Shown here piece by piece: positions 32,526 through 44,324 of a stretch of 64,000 nucleotides of DNA. The position numbers and the translations under genes were made by a program. The DNA is from Neostapfia colusana (lineage: Eukaryota; Streptophyta; Magnoliopsida; Poales; Poaceae), in assembly GCA_030760725.1 (NCBI GenBank), contig JASWHV010000001.1:75041683-75105682 (forward strand), read 5' to 3'. The notes beneath the pieces were generated by a model. It did not search any database. It was not told the origin of the DNA and worked only from the letters and a program-made list of their open reading frames with translations. Each line of letters begins with the position of its first letter. The stretch's first letter is position 1.

Positions 32526-35500
32526 TCATCCGCAAGCTGGAGGCACATTTGCAACACCTTGTCTCTGCAGCTCGCCCATCACACTGTCCACAGAAGGTGG
32601 CTTTAAGCCAAGGGGTAGCGGAAGCCACGGTTTCGTTAAAACATCACCAATCGCTGCGTCTATACTCTCGTTTGACTGAAAAAATCCAACCAACATTGGC
32701 CAGACTAAGATTGCCGCCAAATTCCCGCATATAGTCCTTTCATCTTAAATGTTTGCGTAAATTATGATGTCAGAAGTACACTTACTGGTTGCATATGTAA
32801 CTGGGGCTGCGCGTCTTGCTGACTCTTGTTTGCAAATGTTGGAGGAACAAATGGCCTGTACATTGAGGCTGGACAAGGCGGCACAACTCCTCTTACAGGT
32901 GGAGCAGGAAACCTCTGAAAATTGACACACTAACCATCTTAGCTACTGTTATGCCGTAGCAACAAATTATCATTCTCTACGACTGCAGCTGAAGCAGGAA
33001 ATCCGAACACTCACCGCAGCTGGCATTGGCATTGCTATCACCTGGCTCGGCATATGTCCAGGTCCCTGAAAAAAAATTTGGGACACTACTTAGTCTGAAG
33101 AAACTAATCTTTTAATCATGCATCCCCAAATAACATACCCTCATGTAAGGGTGATGGTGCCACAAGGCAGGGTTCGATGGCGGCCGTGGAGGAGGCTCCC
33201 AAGGTGGAGCCGGCGTGCGAGGGATGAGATGTCGAGGCCACATTGACACCCGGGGTGAATCAGCCGTTGGGGTTGGGTGGCCCCAGACATGGAGGGGTCG
33301 GCCAAAGTGCTGCATTGGATGAGGAGGCGGCGGTGGCGGAGGGAAGCCAATGGTCGGCACGGTCCACGCATTCGATTCCGGCCTCTTCACGGCTGTGGCA
33401 CTGCCCCCAGTGGCATACATCTGCCGCCTCTGCGTCCAGCTCGCTGCCTCAGCCTCCCTCGCGAGCATATGCTTCCTGTGAGACCGGTACTTCTACAAGG
33501 GTTACATAGCACACGGTTAGGACTCGAAAGTTTTGAACAAAACTAAGATCAAAGGTAGAATGGTTCTATCATTGTTGATATATCTGTTTTTGTTTGTTGG
33601 CATTCCTGGGTTTTTTTGCTAGTTTATACACACCTAAGAAAAAAAATTCAGGGCATGGTCAAATGTAAGTCAACTCAAGCTGTGTACATTGTTTTGTTGA
33701 CCCACTGGTTCAACTGCTTCAGTATAAAGGTTGTAAGTTAAACAACTTCTTTTTCTGATAATCCACAGGTTCCACACTTGGAGCTTCATCAATGAAATAG
33801 GTATCTGCAAAGCTTAAAGGAGGACAGACATCTAGAGTTGCAGGAAATCTCGGAAGTCTCGGCGTTCCATCTTCTGAGCTCTTCTAAGCTACAGACTACT
33901 GTCATGAGCCTATACTTCTGAGCAATAACAATACAAGCAACAAAATAGCTTGTGTTGTTTTGATCCAAGACTTTCCCACATGTCCTCGATCGCTCTTTTT
34001 ACTTGCTACGTGAGTTGTACTGCGTGAATTCAGATATGTGAGCTGGAGGTTCACGGGTTGCGCTGTCAGTTATATCCTTTCTTAACTTCTGTTTGCGCGG
34101 GACCAGCTGTGCACCGCAAAGGGAAAGGTATTTGATCCACTAGCAAAAATCCAAAGATACGAACTTTCAACTAGTTATTATGGACCGGTAACATTTGAAA
34201 GGGGAGCAGCAAAAAAGTCTCAGTGTCAAATGATTGTTTATGTATGAAAAGAAACATAACAACCCATGTAGTTCTTATCCAAATCAATAGAAGTGATCTT
34301 TTATTTTGTTCAGGAGCATATGCAACCAAAATTGCCAACTTACCGATTTATTTGCAGTATATACATTAAAGCATTACAATAAAAGCATTTCTAGGATATA
34401 GATACTGCCATGTATAATACAATTTAATCTGGATAAAAAAATACTGTAGATTCTAATAAAGACTGCCAATATAGTTTAATTACTTCAAGCAAGAGCGTTA
34501 AAACATTTTGTAACTTGCGGAACAATAATTATGCCGATTACAGGAAATTCAATATTTCTATGGAAATGCAGATTAATATCCAAGGTCAGAAAATTTATGT
34601 GTGAATCATTCTATTTCAATTTTCTCTATTGATCTTGGAAGAGATAGCTAGCTATAGCCATCAAGCATTTGTTATATAAGTGTGGGAATTATGTTTATGA
34701 CTTCTGGATATTACTTCTATTTGTATGGATTACAAAAAGTTCAGATCCTTTTTATAACAGTGTGAACTAGTGAAATAAAAGTGACAGTCAATTTGTACTT
34801 AGCCAGGAAAACCTGTTTTATGCATGTCTAGCTATACGAAAGGAAGCAAACTTACCTGCCCTGTCGATTTTATGAGTTTGTGACGCAAAACACTAATATT
34901 TTTTTTTCTTCAGGGTGGAAGTATAGAAGTAATTAATAAAATCCTCAATTCTAGTGCCATCCATCAGAAAAGGAATGCATTGGATAGGCGTGAAAGGAAA
35001 ACGATGCTATGGAGATGGAATTAACTAAGCATCATTACGAACCTGCAGATGGCTGGCTATGTTGTGCCGCGTGAGAGAGTCGATGCCCATGATCTCCAGT
35101 ATCCTGGATGGCACCGCCTTGTCGATGCCTAGCTGCTCCACCGCCTGCACAAATCTCCGGTGAAGCTCTGGTGTCCAATCCACCTGCAGAGACAACACCA
35201 ACCTAATGTCACGAGGCTGAACTGTGCCATTTTTTTATTCGCTTTTAAGGCTTGCGCTGCTCCTACCATGCATGCATGCATGTACCTTTGCTTTCTTCTT
35301 TCCATGGGAGTTCTTTCTGGATGACTTGTTGTGACGGCTTTCAGCCTCCTGTGGTGACGATGTCGTGGAAGACGTCGACTTCTCGGCCACGACGGCTCCA
35401 CCGCCGGCGAAGTCATCGTTATTCGCACCGACCGCGTCATCGGCATGCTGATTGCACTCTCCTTTCCCTTCTTCCGCATGTACAGAGGCTTTGTTTTCCT

Positions 35501-35837
35501 CGGCAAGGACTCCACTGCATGGTTCCACGTGCGCTCCATCCGGTGAGGGGTGGTGGACACTACTGGGCACCTCTTGGTCCGTGACACCGTTGCCACCGGC
35601 GGCGATCTCCTCAAAATCGGTGAAGATTTCGGTAGGGTTGACCTCGAGGTCCGGCAGCGCATCGCCGTCCTCCAGCCTGAGGAAGAAATCTCCAAAGTCT
35701 ATATCATCGACAGTGAAGTCGAAATCCAGGTCCGACACAGCACCAATCGCGGCTGTCTCCATGCCGACACCAGTGCCACCTCCGGCAGCGGCGCGCTCGT
35801 CCAGTCCGGCGAACCTCGCCGGAGATACCACGAGCAT
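32526..35837 (-). CDS. GLK1: GOLDEN2-LIKE 1 transcription factor, six exons, 458 aa
   Basis: The coding exons are 35837-35286, 35183-35043, 33492-33139, 33065-33015, 32914-32786 and 32675-32526 (stop at 32526-32528). All five introns are GT-AG and phase 0, and the exons sum to 1377 bp. Residues 1-184 are acidic (DFDFTVDDIDFGDFFLRLEDGD) and end in a basic stretch, GKKKAK. The GARP/Myb-like DNA-binding domain runs from VDWTPELHRRF (185) to HLQKYRSHRKH (239), with the intron inside HLQ/KYR. The GLK-specific AREAEAA follows at 242-248, then a Pro-rich region, and the C-terminal GCT box (about 411-458, SIDAAIGDVLTKPWLPLPLG). GLK proteins act in the nucleus to switch on chlorophyll-synthesis and light-harvesting genes for chloroplast development. 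No lesion is visible. The length is close to rice GLK1 (about 455 aa, from memory). Confidence 0.95.
33493..35042 (-). other. GLK1 intron 2 (1550 bp)
   Basis: A long AT-rich intron that splits the DNA-binding domain between HLQ and KYR. I saw no transposon, RNA gene or conserved block in it. The other introns are 73-110 bp. Confidence 0.85.
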
Positions 35838-36298
35838 CTCAAGTCTAGTACCTTGAAAATAGCTACCTATAGGATACCTGTACCCAGCTACTAGAGGCCA
35901 AATATAACTAGCTCACAGCAAGCAGAGAATTGCATGCAGTGCAAGGAATGGTGCGTTAGGGTAAGTTGCTGCGCCGTTTCCCTTTGCTCAGCTGCTGCTG
36001 TTGAGCATGCTAGCTGCTAAGCTAGTGGACAGTACTGACCGGTTGGTGCGATGGCAAGTATGTACTGGCTCTCCGGGGAGTTTTAGGGGAGAATGGAGGA
36101 GGCATGCCGACCACAAGCTCGCAAAGATTTCTCCGATCCGTTCGATGGGTGGTCTTGTCCGCGAGTGCAAGTGCAGCTTGGTCGTTTCTGGCGAATTATT
36201 ACGGGCTTGCGGGCTTGTAGCCGGTGTCCCTGTGTGTGGATGAGTATTTTTTGGAGGCATTTTTTCTTTTCTTCCATGAACAATTCCTGCTTGACCTA

Positions 36299-36327
36299 TG
36301 AGAGAGAGAGTGAGAGAGAGAGAGAGA
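36299..36327. repeat. GA/CT microsatellite in the GLK1 5' region
   Basis: GA dinucleotides with one TGAG interruption. On the GLK1 strand this is a CT tract, common in plant 5' leaders. Confidence 0.9.
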
Positions 36328-36527
36328 TACGGTGGACTCGATCTCGTGAGACACAGGCGAGGAACAAGAGAACAAACGATGACAGCGGCTGCATGTTTAT
36401 CGGCTGCAGACTGTTCTGCTGCTAGTGCTTGCACGCTTCTGCTCATGACTATTTTTTTATTGGACAAGGGGAGGGGTGTGAGCGTAGAAACGCGTTTGAT
36501 GCATTGTATCCAGCTCTGGGGTGAACA

Positions 36528-36533
36528 CACGTG
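36528..36533. promoter_or_regulatory. G-box upstream of GLK1
   Basis: CACGTG within ACACACGTGTGG, 691 bp upstream of the start codon. G-boxes bind bHLH and bZIP factors of light signalling; use here is inferred only. Confidence 0.35.
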
Positions 36534-36869
36534 TGGAAAATCCAGAATGGTTATCAAGGGGGGTGCTGTTCATAGAAAACCTTGGAAACACAGCCAATCG
36601 GGATGAATATATAGTGGATGAAGTCCTTTTTCCTTTTCACCTATAAATGACCTTAGTGGATGAAGTCCCTTTCATGATACTAAGATTACTTGCTGTTATT
36701 TGATTCATAGATATCACAACTTGTTGGTAACATTACCATTCGTATTGGACAATCATAACTGATGTAATATCTTAGGTAGGGATGACAATTACACTCGTAG
36801 GTCTGGATACCCCACGGGTGTGGGCATGGATGGAATTTTCCACCCACGAGTTTTGTTTTTCACGCAGGA

Positions 36870-37241
36870 GCATATGAAATTTTCTTTGTATATACAAGAA
36901 GTTCAGTGGGAGCGTGATTGTATTTCTGGTCGCAGATGATATATTATTGATTGGGAATGATATTCCAATGCTTGATCTTGTTAAAATCCTCATTAAGAAA
37001 AAGTTTCTCAATGAAGGATTTAGGAGAGGCAGCGTACATTTATTGGACATAAAGATCTATAGTGACAGATCAAAGAGGTTGATTGGATTAAGCCAAGATA
37101 CATATATATTGACAAAGATATTAAATCGATTCAATATACAAGATTCTAAGAAAGGTTCCTTGTCAATGTCACATGGTATTATTCTAAGCAAGAGTCATTG
37201 TTCTTCAATGACTGATGAGTAAAAGAGGATGAGAGCAATTC
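36870..37241 (+). pseudogene. Copia D reverse transcriptase remnant
   Basis: Reading IYKKFSGSVIVFLVADDILLIGND then LSQDTYI and LNRFNIQDSKKG, this is the C-terminal half of a copia RT. The catalytic YVDD has become VADD-like. The 5' half is missing, so D is truncated about 1 kb upstream of GLK1. The frame continues across the copia C insertion into RNase H at 46974, and a TAA near 37220 breaks it. Confidence 0.8.
37237..37241 (+). repeat. TSD of copia C, left copy (AATTC)
   Basis: AATTC precedes the 5' LTR and GATTC follows the 3' LTR at 46969-46973, one mismatch. Removing the insert restores the copia D frame (RAI then PYTFS). Confidence 0.8.
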
Positions 37242-38857
37242 TTTGAGACCTATGTGTGCTGAATACATTGGCTATGACGATAAAAATTTTGAATTCTGCC
37301 AAAACACTCTTTTTGTCAAGGTCGGACTTGCTATGGCTAGGTTCGACATGTGTTTGGTTAGCTCCGGCGGTAGGTCCGACTAGCTTTGGTAAGTTCTGGT
37401 GCTAGGTTCTGCTAGCTTTGGTAGGCTCCGACTAAGGTTCGGTTAGCTTTGGCAAGGTCCGGAGCTAAATCGCAATGGTTCTGTTTTTACCATGCAAATG
37501 TTTCGAACTTGCTTTACATCTATGGAAAGTTTGCTTAGTATTCTTTTACTAATTTTTGGAAGTGTTATGGCTGTTTACGGTGGTTAACATTTTGCTATGG
37601 TTTGCAACATGCTTATGTGAGGTGTTCACGTAAGGTTTTGTGGTTTTCGGAACTAACGTGAGTCAAGTCGCGGACTTGTGCTAGAAAGTATTGGTTGTTT
37701 ATTCATGTGCAGGTGTTGCTTGAGTTCAAGATATGGCTAGTGACGGATCCATTGAACTAGTCTTAGGGAGAAGATGAGGTTCAACAACCAAGTTCGGGAG
37801 GAATTGTGGTTGAGTTGATCGGGAGGTCGCGCATCATGTTTGGATCAAGAACAATGCATATGAAGGTATCATGGACGTCGTTGGAAGGTGTTTGCACATG
37901 TGCAAGGAGTGCATGGAGGTGGCAACATGGTTCCAAGCCGTGATGAAGAGATGTGGACGTAAAGAATTGGTCGGAAAGGTCCAACCAGCTGGATTATGGA
38001 CTCAAGCTGCGGTTGAGTCGGTTATGGCTCAAATATGGAAAGATTTGAGTTGGTTATGATAGGATTTCGTGTGGGACACGAAGTTGAGTTGTTCTAGGAA
38101 TGTGGGATACATTCCCAGAGTGTTTGGAAGTTTTAAGATTGCTTCTATCTACACATAGAAGAGTCTTGAGCAGTTATGGAATGTTTCGATTCAGAAACTG
38201 ATTAGGATTAGAGTCCTAGTTAGAATTGGGTTGGCCTCCGGGCTGGTTATATAAGTAAGGGAGGCCAGAGCTCATGGCAAGACGACTTGGGGTTGTTTCT
38301 CTTATGTTTTGATCAATAAAATTCGTAATTTAGAGGAGCTCTTGTGCCTTGTTCGTCCGACTTATTTTTGTCAAGTCTTTCTCGTCGAGTTTCTAGACAG
38401 CACGACAGTGCTTCGGTGTTTTGATTATAACTCGAGTTTTACAGATCCAATTGACATGATTCTTTTTGGGTTGTCTTCACAACTTGATTATCTATCATCT
38501 GTGAAAATTTCACGGTCATTGGATTTATAGTTTCTGATCCACATGAGTTTCTTTGTAGTGTTGCAGATCTAGTTTTTACTCGAATAGAACAGATTGACCC
38601 TCGTTTGATCTTTCGATCATAACTTGAGTCTTTTTTGATGGATTTCCGTGATTCTTGTTGTTGTGTCTTCGTGACTTGATTCTCTATAATATATAAATAC
38701 CACTTTTGTCATGGTTGAACACGTTTAGATCAGTCGCATACACGATTTCTTTAACAGATTGATTTTCTGCCGAGGGGGGTTTTGTTGCTTCCGCTAAAAA
38801 GTTTAATATACCATTCACCACCCTCTGGTAGATTTTCACGTGCTCTTCGATCCTACA
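37242..38857 (+). repeat. 5' LTR of copia C
   Basis: It ends GATCCTACA like the 3' copy, but the first bases are TTTGAGACC where the 3' LTR has TGTGAGACC. U3 has about three degenerate 31-32-bp units (GGTCCGACTAGCTTTGG type) at 37323-37470. Confidence 0.93.
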
Positions 38858-38859
38858 AT

Positions 38860-38871
38860 TGGTATCAGAGC
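38860..38871 (+). other. Primer binding site of copia C
   Basis: TGGTATCAGAGC, two bases after the LTR. Confidence 0.93.
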
Positions 38872-38955
38872 CACGTGCTCTAATCTTTATGATTTGCATG
38901 TTTTTTGACTAATCATCATAGAGAAATACTCCGCAAAACCTTATGTGTTCAGTAA

Positions 38956-40305
38956 CATTGATTTTCAGGTTTGGAAGGACGTATGGAGGCTTTCATCCTG
39001 GCGCAAGGCTTCACAATATGGGAAAAGGTGTACAAGCCTTATGGCATGCCACCAAACGATCAAGTCATGGCTACGAACATGAGAGATGTCGACAACAAAA
39101 ACAAAGCACCAAACTTGATCATACAAGAATTAACTCAAAGTGGCTTCGACCGTGTTGCACACCTCTGATCTGCATATGATGTGTCGAAAGCACTTTGTGA
39201 CTACCACGAAGGATCCAACACGATCAAGGAGGTAAGACAAGATATGTTCAAGAAAGAATACATGCGCTTCGATATGCAACACGGTGAGTCAATCGATGAC
39301 CTCTTTACTCGTCTCAATAAAATTCTTAGCAACTTGCGTAGTGTCAACGTTAATTTTTCAGATGCTGAAAATGATAGGAAATTACTAAGTGCATTAGACA
39401 TATCAATTTGGGAGATGAAAGTTACATCTATTCGTGAATCTACTGTCATGAGTACACTTACATTAGATGTGCTATATTATAAGTTAAAAACTCATGAAAT
39501 TGACATAATATCATGTAAGAACCCCGACAAGTCTCTTGCATTTGTTTCACAACTTGACATGCCTAGCTCTAGTCAATCTTCATCTTGTGGTACACTTTCT
39601 TTATTGTCCTCTCTAACCCTTGAACAGATTGAAGAGTTTCCAGAGGAAGAACTTGCACTCATCTCTATTCGGTTCTCAAAAGCATTGCAAAATATGAGAA
39701 CTAGAAGGAGAGGAAGTGTCGGACCTCAACGATGCTTCGAATATGGTAAGACAGGACATTTTCGTATGGATTGCCCTAACCTTTTATGTCCTACTTCCCG
39801 TGATGAAAAGCAAACTAGGACGAAACACTCCTCTGCAAACGATAAGAAAAAGAAGAAGGATTTGATAGGACGCCAATTGGTAAATAGTTTTATCTCCGCA
39901 CTTCAAGAACTTGGCTCGAGATATGTGGACATCGGAAGTGACGAAGATGAAGATGATTTGGCAAACTTGTGCTTCATGGCGGACAAGTCAAGTTCAAGTA
40001 TGGAGGAGGCAGAACACAACAGCAACAATAAAGAGGTATGTCCTACTTGCGAAGAAATGTGTGATGCTATTTCTCGTACCACTGTTATAGTTAAGAAAAA
40101 GGACAAAAATCTTAGGGACAATGCTGTTAAAATTGAGTTACTAGAATCTGAAATTAATCATTTGAAATCTTTGATTTCTAGTGATGATTCTTGTTCCTCA
40201 TGTGATTTAATATATGAACAATTATCCTCTCTAAGAAGTGCACATACCTCCACACTTGATAAACTTGAGTTAGAGATTGAAAATAACAGAGCTTGCTGCA
40301 CTTAA
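38956..40305 (+). pseudogene. Copia C Gag and start of the linker
   Basis: A UBN2-type Gag in one frame, interrupted by a TGA at 39166 where copy A has CGA (Arg). The frame then runs open from 39181 to 40305: the conserved Gag core, then a knuckle reading CFEYGKTGHFRMDC in which the second Cys is Tyr (39742-39744), an acidic stretch and CPTCEEMCDAISR. The N-terminal part (about 38900-39000) is in shifted frames. The loss of a zinc ligand and the stop would prevent a normal nucleocapsid. Confidence 0.88.
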
Positions 40306-41220
40306 TGATTAAAACTTGAAAGATGCTTGTTGTTCTACAATTGATTTGCATTGTTCTACTTGTGATGATCTTAATAAGAAACTACAAGATGGTATGAATG
40401 AAATTTCTATATTGAACAATGCTTTATGTTCTCATGAAGTTAATATTGTTCCAATTGCAAACTAAAAGGAAAAACTTCATGTCGAAACTGTCTAGATTTG
40501 TCTAAGAAATTTGATGACATGAATAGGACACTAGAGCGGTTTTATAATGGGAATAAGAATCTGAACTTGCTGTTGAATTCTTCTAAATCTTGCAATGATA
40601 GAACTGGTTTAGGTTTTGATTCCCATGCTCATGCTAAAACACATCCACCTAAAATTGTAAAGTCATTAGGAAGTGGTTTGATTAAAACAGTTTCTAAAAA
40701 AAGTGGTTTTTAAATCTGCAGGAGTGTTGTCTCATTCGGTTTCAAATAAACATATTGTCTGCTCATCTAGACATGAACATAAAATTAAATTTCATTATAC
40801 CTACTATGGTAGAGATGGTCATGTCACAAATTTTTGTTATAGACTAGCTAAGCAACAGAAAAAGGAAAGAATGATTGCTAGATCACATAACAACTGTGCA
40901 AAATCTATTGTGTGTGCTGAACCGAATGTTAGGAATATGCAACCTGCTGTAATGAGTTAAAACATGCAAAGTTTGCTTCCGGACCTACTGTTTTTAGTGC
41001 TACTCATGTAACACCTCGTAGGTCAGTAGTTGGGTAAAAAAATCCTCAAAATTTGGCTCATAAACCTGCTGTTTTATCTCAGCCTTTGCGTGTTACTTCT
41101 GCTGGACATTATGTGACTCAGTACTGGATTCCTAAATGCCTTTTGACTAACCCCAGTATTGAGTCATCAATGTATTGTACTTCTATGTAGTTTACACGCT
41201 TTAGGAAGGAGAACATTTAG
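40306..41220 (+). pseudogene. Copia C linker region
   Basis: This continues the coiled, Cys-containing linker seen in A, in fragments at 40498-40713 and 40703-40960 (LNLLLNSSKSCNDRTGLGFDSHAHAK, then the decayed knuckle FHYTYYGRDGHVTNFCYR). Frames shift several times. Confidence 0.75.
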
Positions 41221-42513
41221 ATTATGGATTCAGAATGCTCACGCCACATGACCAGTAACAAAGAATGGTTCACCTCCCTCTCTTTTGTGTCACATGTAGA
41301 AAATGTTAGTTTTGCCGATAATTCTTCAACTTCTATAATTGCTAAGGGTTCGGTTAGAGTAAATAATCACTACACTTTAAAAGATATGACACTTGTTAAA
41401 AATTTGAAATACAACTTGCTTTCTGTTTCACAATTGCAAGATGAAAATCTGGAAATTATTTTCACTAAAAGTTGTTGCAAGGTTGTAGATTCAAATAGTG
41501 AGCTCATTTTTAATATGTATCGGTTTGGAAGAGTTTTTAAAGCTGATTTTGATATGTCATCCTCTACGCATAGATGTCTAGTTGCTAATGATTCAAAAGA
41601 CTTATATTTTTGGTATCGTAGACTTGGTCACGTAGGCTTTGATCATCTCACATGTGTTAGTGCTCTTGATCGCATACATCGGCTGCCTAAGCTTAAAGGG
41701 GACAAAGAAATTGTGTGCTCTTTCTGTAGACATGCTAAGATGGTTGCAGGTTCACATGCTCCTCTCACAATGACCATGACAACTGAACCGGGTCAACTTT
41801 TGCACCTTGACACCGTAGGACCTTCATATGTTCAATCCTTCAGAGCTAAATGTATGTTCTTGTGATGTTGATGACTATTCTAGATACTCTTGGGTTTATT
41901 TTATGGCATCTAAGAATAAAACTTTTAGTCACTTAGAACCTTATTTCTTAGATTATCAATTGATCACCCAGGATCTTTAAAAGCAATTAGAAGTGATAAC
42001 GAAACCGAATTTAAAAATCAATCGTTTGATCACTTTTGTGCTGAAAATGGAATAGATCATCAATTTTCTTCACCATATGTACCTCAACAAAACGGTGTTG
42101 TAGAGAGAAAGAACAGAACCTTAGTTGAGATGGCTAGGACTATGCTTGATGAATATTAAATTCCTAGAAAATTTTGGGCTGATGCAATTGCAACTACTTG
42201 TTATGTCTCAAATTGTGTTTTCTTGCGTGCTAAGATAGGTAAAACACCATATGAAATTCGGTTTGGACATAGGTCTAGTGTCACACACTTTCGAGTCTTT
42301 GGTTGCAAATGCTTTGTTAAGAAACATGGTAATCTTGATAAATTTGAACCTAAATCCGTTAATGGCACGTTTCTTGGTTACCCATCTCATACTAGAGGCT
42401 ACCGTGTGCTTTTACATGACACTAACAAAATTGTGGAAACTTGTGAGGTTTCTTTTGATGAAGCTAGCCTAGGTACTAGCTCTAATATTGCAGGACCAAA
42501 CCCATATCCGTAG
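41221..42513 (+). pseudogene. Copia C protease and integrase
   Basis: The protease starts MDSECSRHMTSNKEWF. The catalytic DSG is now DSE (41227-41235), which should inactivate it; A retains DSG. GAG-pre-integrase (FWYRRLGHVGFDHL, CSFCRHAK) follows. The integrase core is spread over three frames with stops, and SDNETEFKN replaces the usual SDNGTEFKN. The C-terminal part (42223-42513) is open. Confidence 0.88.
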
Positions 42514-42546
42514 GGGGAGTGTATTTTCATCGAAGAAGATGAAGAA

Positions 42547-43847
42547 GTGATGCTGCTGCCCAAAAATTCAGGAGCTAATGACATTGTTCCAACTCCTGAT
42601 TTTGATTCACAACCAGCATCGACGACCACCATTGCTGGTCCAGATCGTCCTCAAGTCACAAGTTCTTCAATTTGTGATGAACATGAAGAAGAAGTGGCTT
42701 GTGAATTGTCTACTCCCCTCCGGGTCCTCAAAATTCATCCTCCACAACAAATGGTTGGAAGCTTGCACGAACGAGTCACACGGTCCAGGTTTTGTGATTC
42801 AAACTCTCACGCTCATTCTGCATTTGTTGCTTCTTTTGAACTCAAAGATATATCACACGCACTCAGTAGTGAATTTTGGATTATTGCCATGCAAGAAGAG
42901 TTAGAAAATTTTGAAAGAAATAATGTTTGGAAACTTGTACCTCCACCTCAAGGTGGCACTCTAATCGGAACTAAATGGGTACTTTAAAAATAAACAAAGT
43001 GAGGATGGGGTTGTGGTTAGGAATAAGACTAGGTTGGTTGCTCAAGGTTTCACACAAGTAGAAGGACTAGATTTTGATGAAATTTTTGCCCTTGTTGCTA
43101 GATTAGAATCCATAATAATTTTGTTAGCATTTGCTGCATCTAAAGATTTCAAGTTATATCATATGGATACTAAAAGTGCTTTTCTAAATGGCTACATAGA
43201 TGAGGAGGTTTATGTCAAGCAACCACCGGGTTTTAAAAATCCAAATTTTCCTAATCATGTTTACAAACTGTCCAAAGCCTTGTATGGTCTTAAACAAGCC
43301 CCTAGAGCATGGTATGATAGGTTAAAAACATTCTTGCTCGAAAAGGGGTTTACAATGGGCAAGGTTGATAAAACTCTTTTTGTGCTTAAACATGACAATG
43401 ACCCATTATTCGTTCAAGTGTATGTTGATGATATTATCTTTGGTTGTGCTTATCATGATCTTGTGTCCAAGTTTTCAAATATGATGAGTTAAGAATTTGA
43501 GATGAGTATGATGGGAGAATTCACATACTTTTTGGGGCTGCAAACAAGCAAACCAAGGAGGGTAGTTTTGTGCATCAAACAAAGTATACAAGAGACCTTC
43601 TTAAGCGCTTCAACTTGAACTTAATGAAGATGGTTTACCCGTGGATCAAAAAGAATATAGAAGTGTGATTGGATCACTTTTGTACCTCACGACATCAAGA
43701 CCGGACATACAATTCAGTGTATGTATTTGTGCACGATTTTAAGATTCCCCATGTGCTTCACATCGTCAAGCCATCAAAAGAATTCTCAGGTACTTACATG
43801 GAACTCAATAATTTGGGATTTTTCTTCCTCCTTCCTCAACCGTTACT
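42547..43847 (+). pseudogene. Copia C reverse transcriptase
   Basis: The N-terminal linker and RT start (42547-42987) end in a frame break after GTKWVL. The RT palm continues at 43013-43492 with LVAQGFTQVEGLDFDE, DTKSAFLNG, KALYGLKQAPRAWYD and an intact YVDD at 43421-43432. A TAA follows at 43490. The thumb region is shifted and has lost a segment near 43615, upstream of the RNase H junction. Confidence 0.88.
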
Positions 43848-44324
43848 TTGAAAGCTTTTTCGGATGCTAATTTTGGGGGTTGTAGAATTGATAGGAAAAG
43901 TACTTTGGGTGCTTGTCATTTTCTTGATAATTCACTTGTTGCTTGGTCCTCTAGGAAACAAAATTCAGTTGCACAATCCACAGCCAAATCTGAATATGTA
44001 GTTGCTGCTAACGCTTGCTCACAAATTCTTTGGATTGTTCAAACACTTAAGGGCTACGGGGTTGATCTAGATAGTGTTCCACTATTTTGTGATAATACTA
44101 GTGCCATTTGCATTGCTAAAAACCCCGTGCAACATTCGAGAGTAAAGCACATTGACATTAGGTATCACTTTCTCCGTGATAATATTGAAAAAGGAAACAT
44201 TGTGCTTTACCATGTAGATACCGAACAACAATTGGCTGACATTTTTACAAAACCTTTGGATTTCACTCGTTTTTGTTTCATTCGTAGTGAAATAGGGGTT
44301 ATGCATCCTCATGGCTTAAATTGA
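43848..44324 (+). pseudogene. Copia C RNase H
   Basis: Open to the natural stop, with FSDANFGGCRIDRKST, AQSTAKSEYVVAANACSQ, LFCDNTSAICIAKNP, KHIDIRYHFLRDN and QQLADIFTKPL. The catalytic acidic residues appear kept. Its start overlaps the broken RT frame. Confidence 0.9.

Larger units (their letters stand above)
35838..36869 (-). promoter_or_regulatory. GLK1 upstream region (5' UTR and promoter)
   Basis: This is non-repeat DNA between the GLK1 start and the copia D remnant. On the gene strand it has a long CT tract (36299-36327 on the plus strand as GA), a CCAAT motif (36459-36463), a palindromic G-box CACGTG (36528-36533) and a TATATAT stretch near 36608-36614. The transcription start is unknown. 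A short repeat, AGTGGATGAAGTCC, occurs at about 36613 and again at about 36656. At 36780-36869 a GGGATGACAATT-type sequence with CCCACGGGTGTGGG might be a hAT-like end; this is weak. Confidence 0.45.

Noticed and set aside
35129..35695. A 188-codon minus-strand frame overlapping GLK1 exon 1
   Set aside because: It reads another frame of GLK1 and runs through the exon 1 donor and intron 1; the GLK1 frame is clearly the real one.
36780..36869. Possible terminus of a hAT-like element (GGGATGACAATT with CCCACGGGTGTGGG)
   Set aside because: No opposite terminus or 8-bp duplication could be found, so it is noted only within the GLK1 upstream entry.
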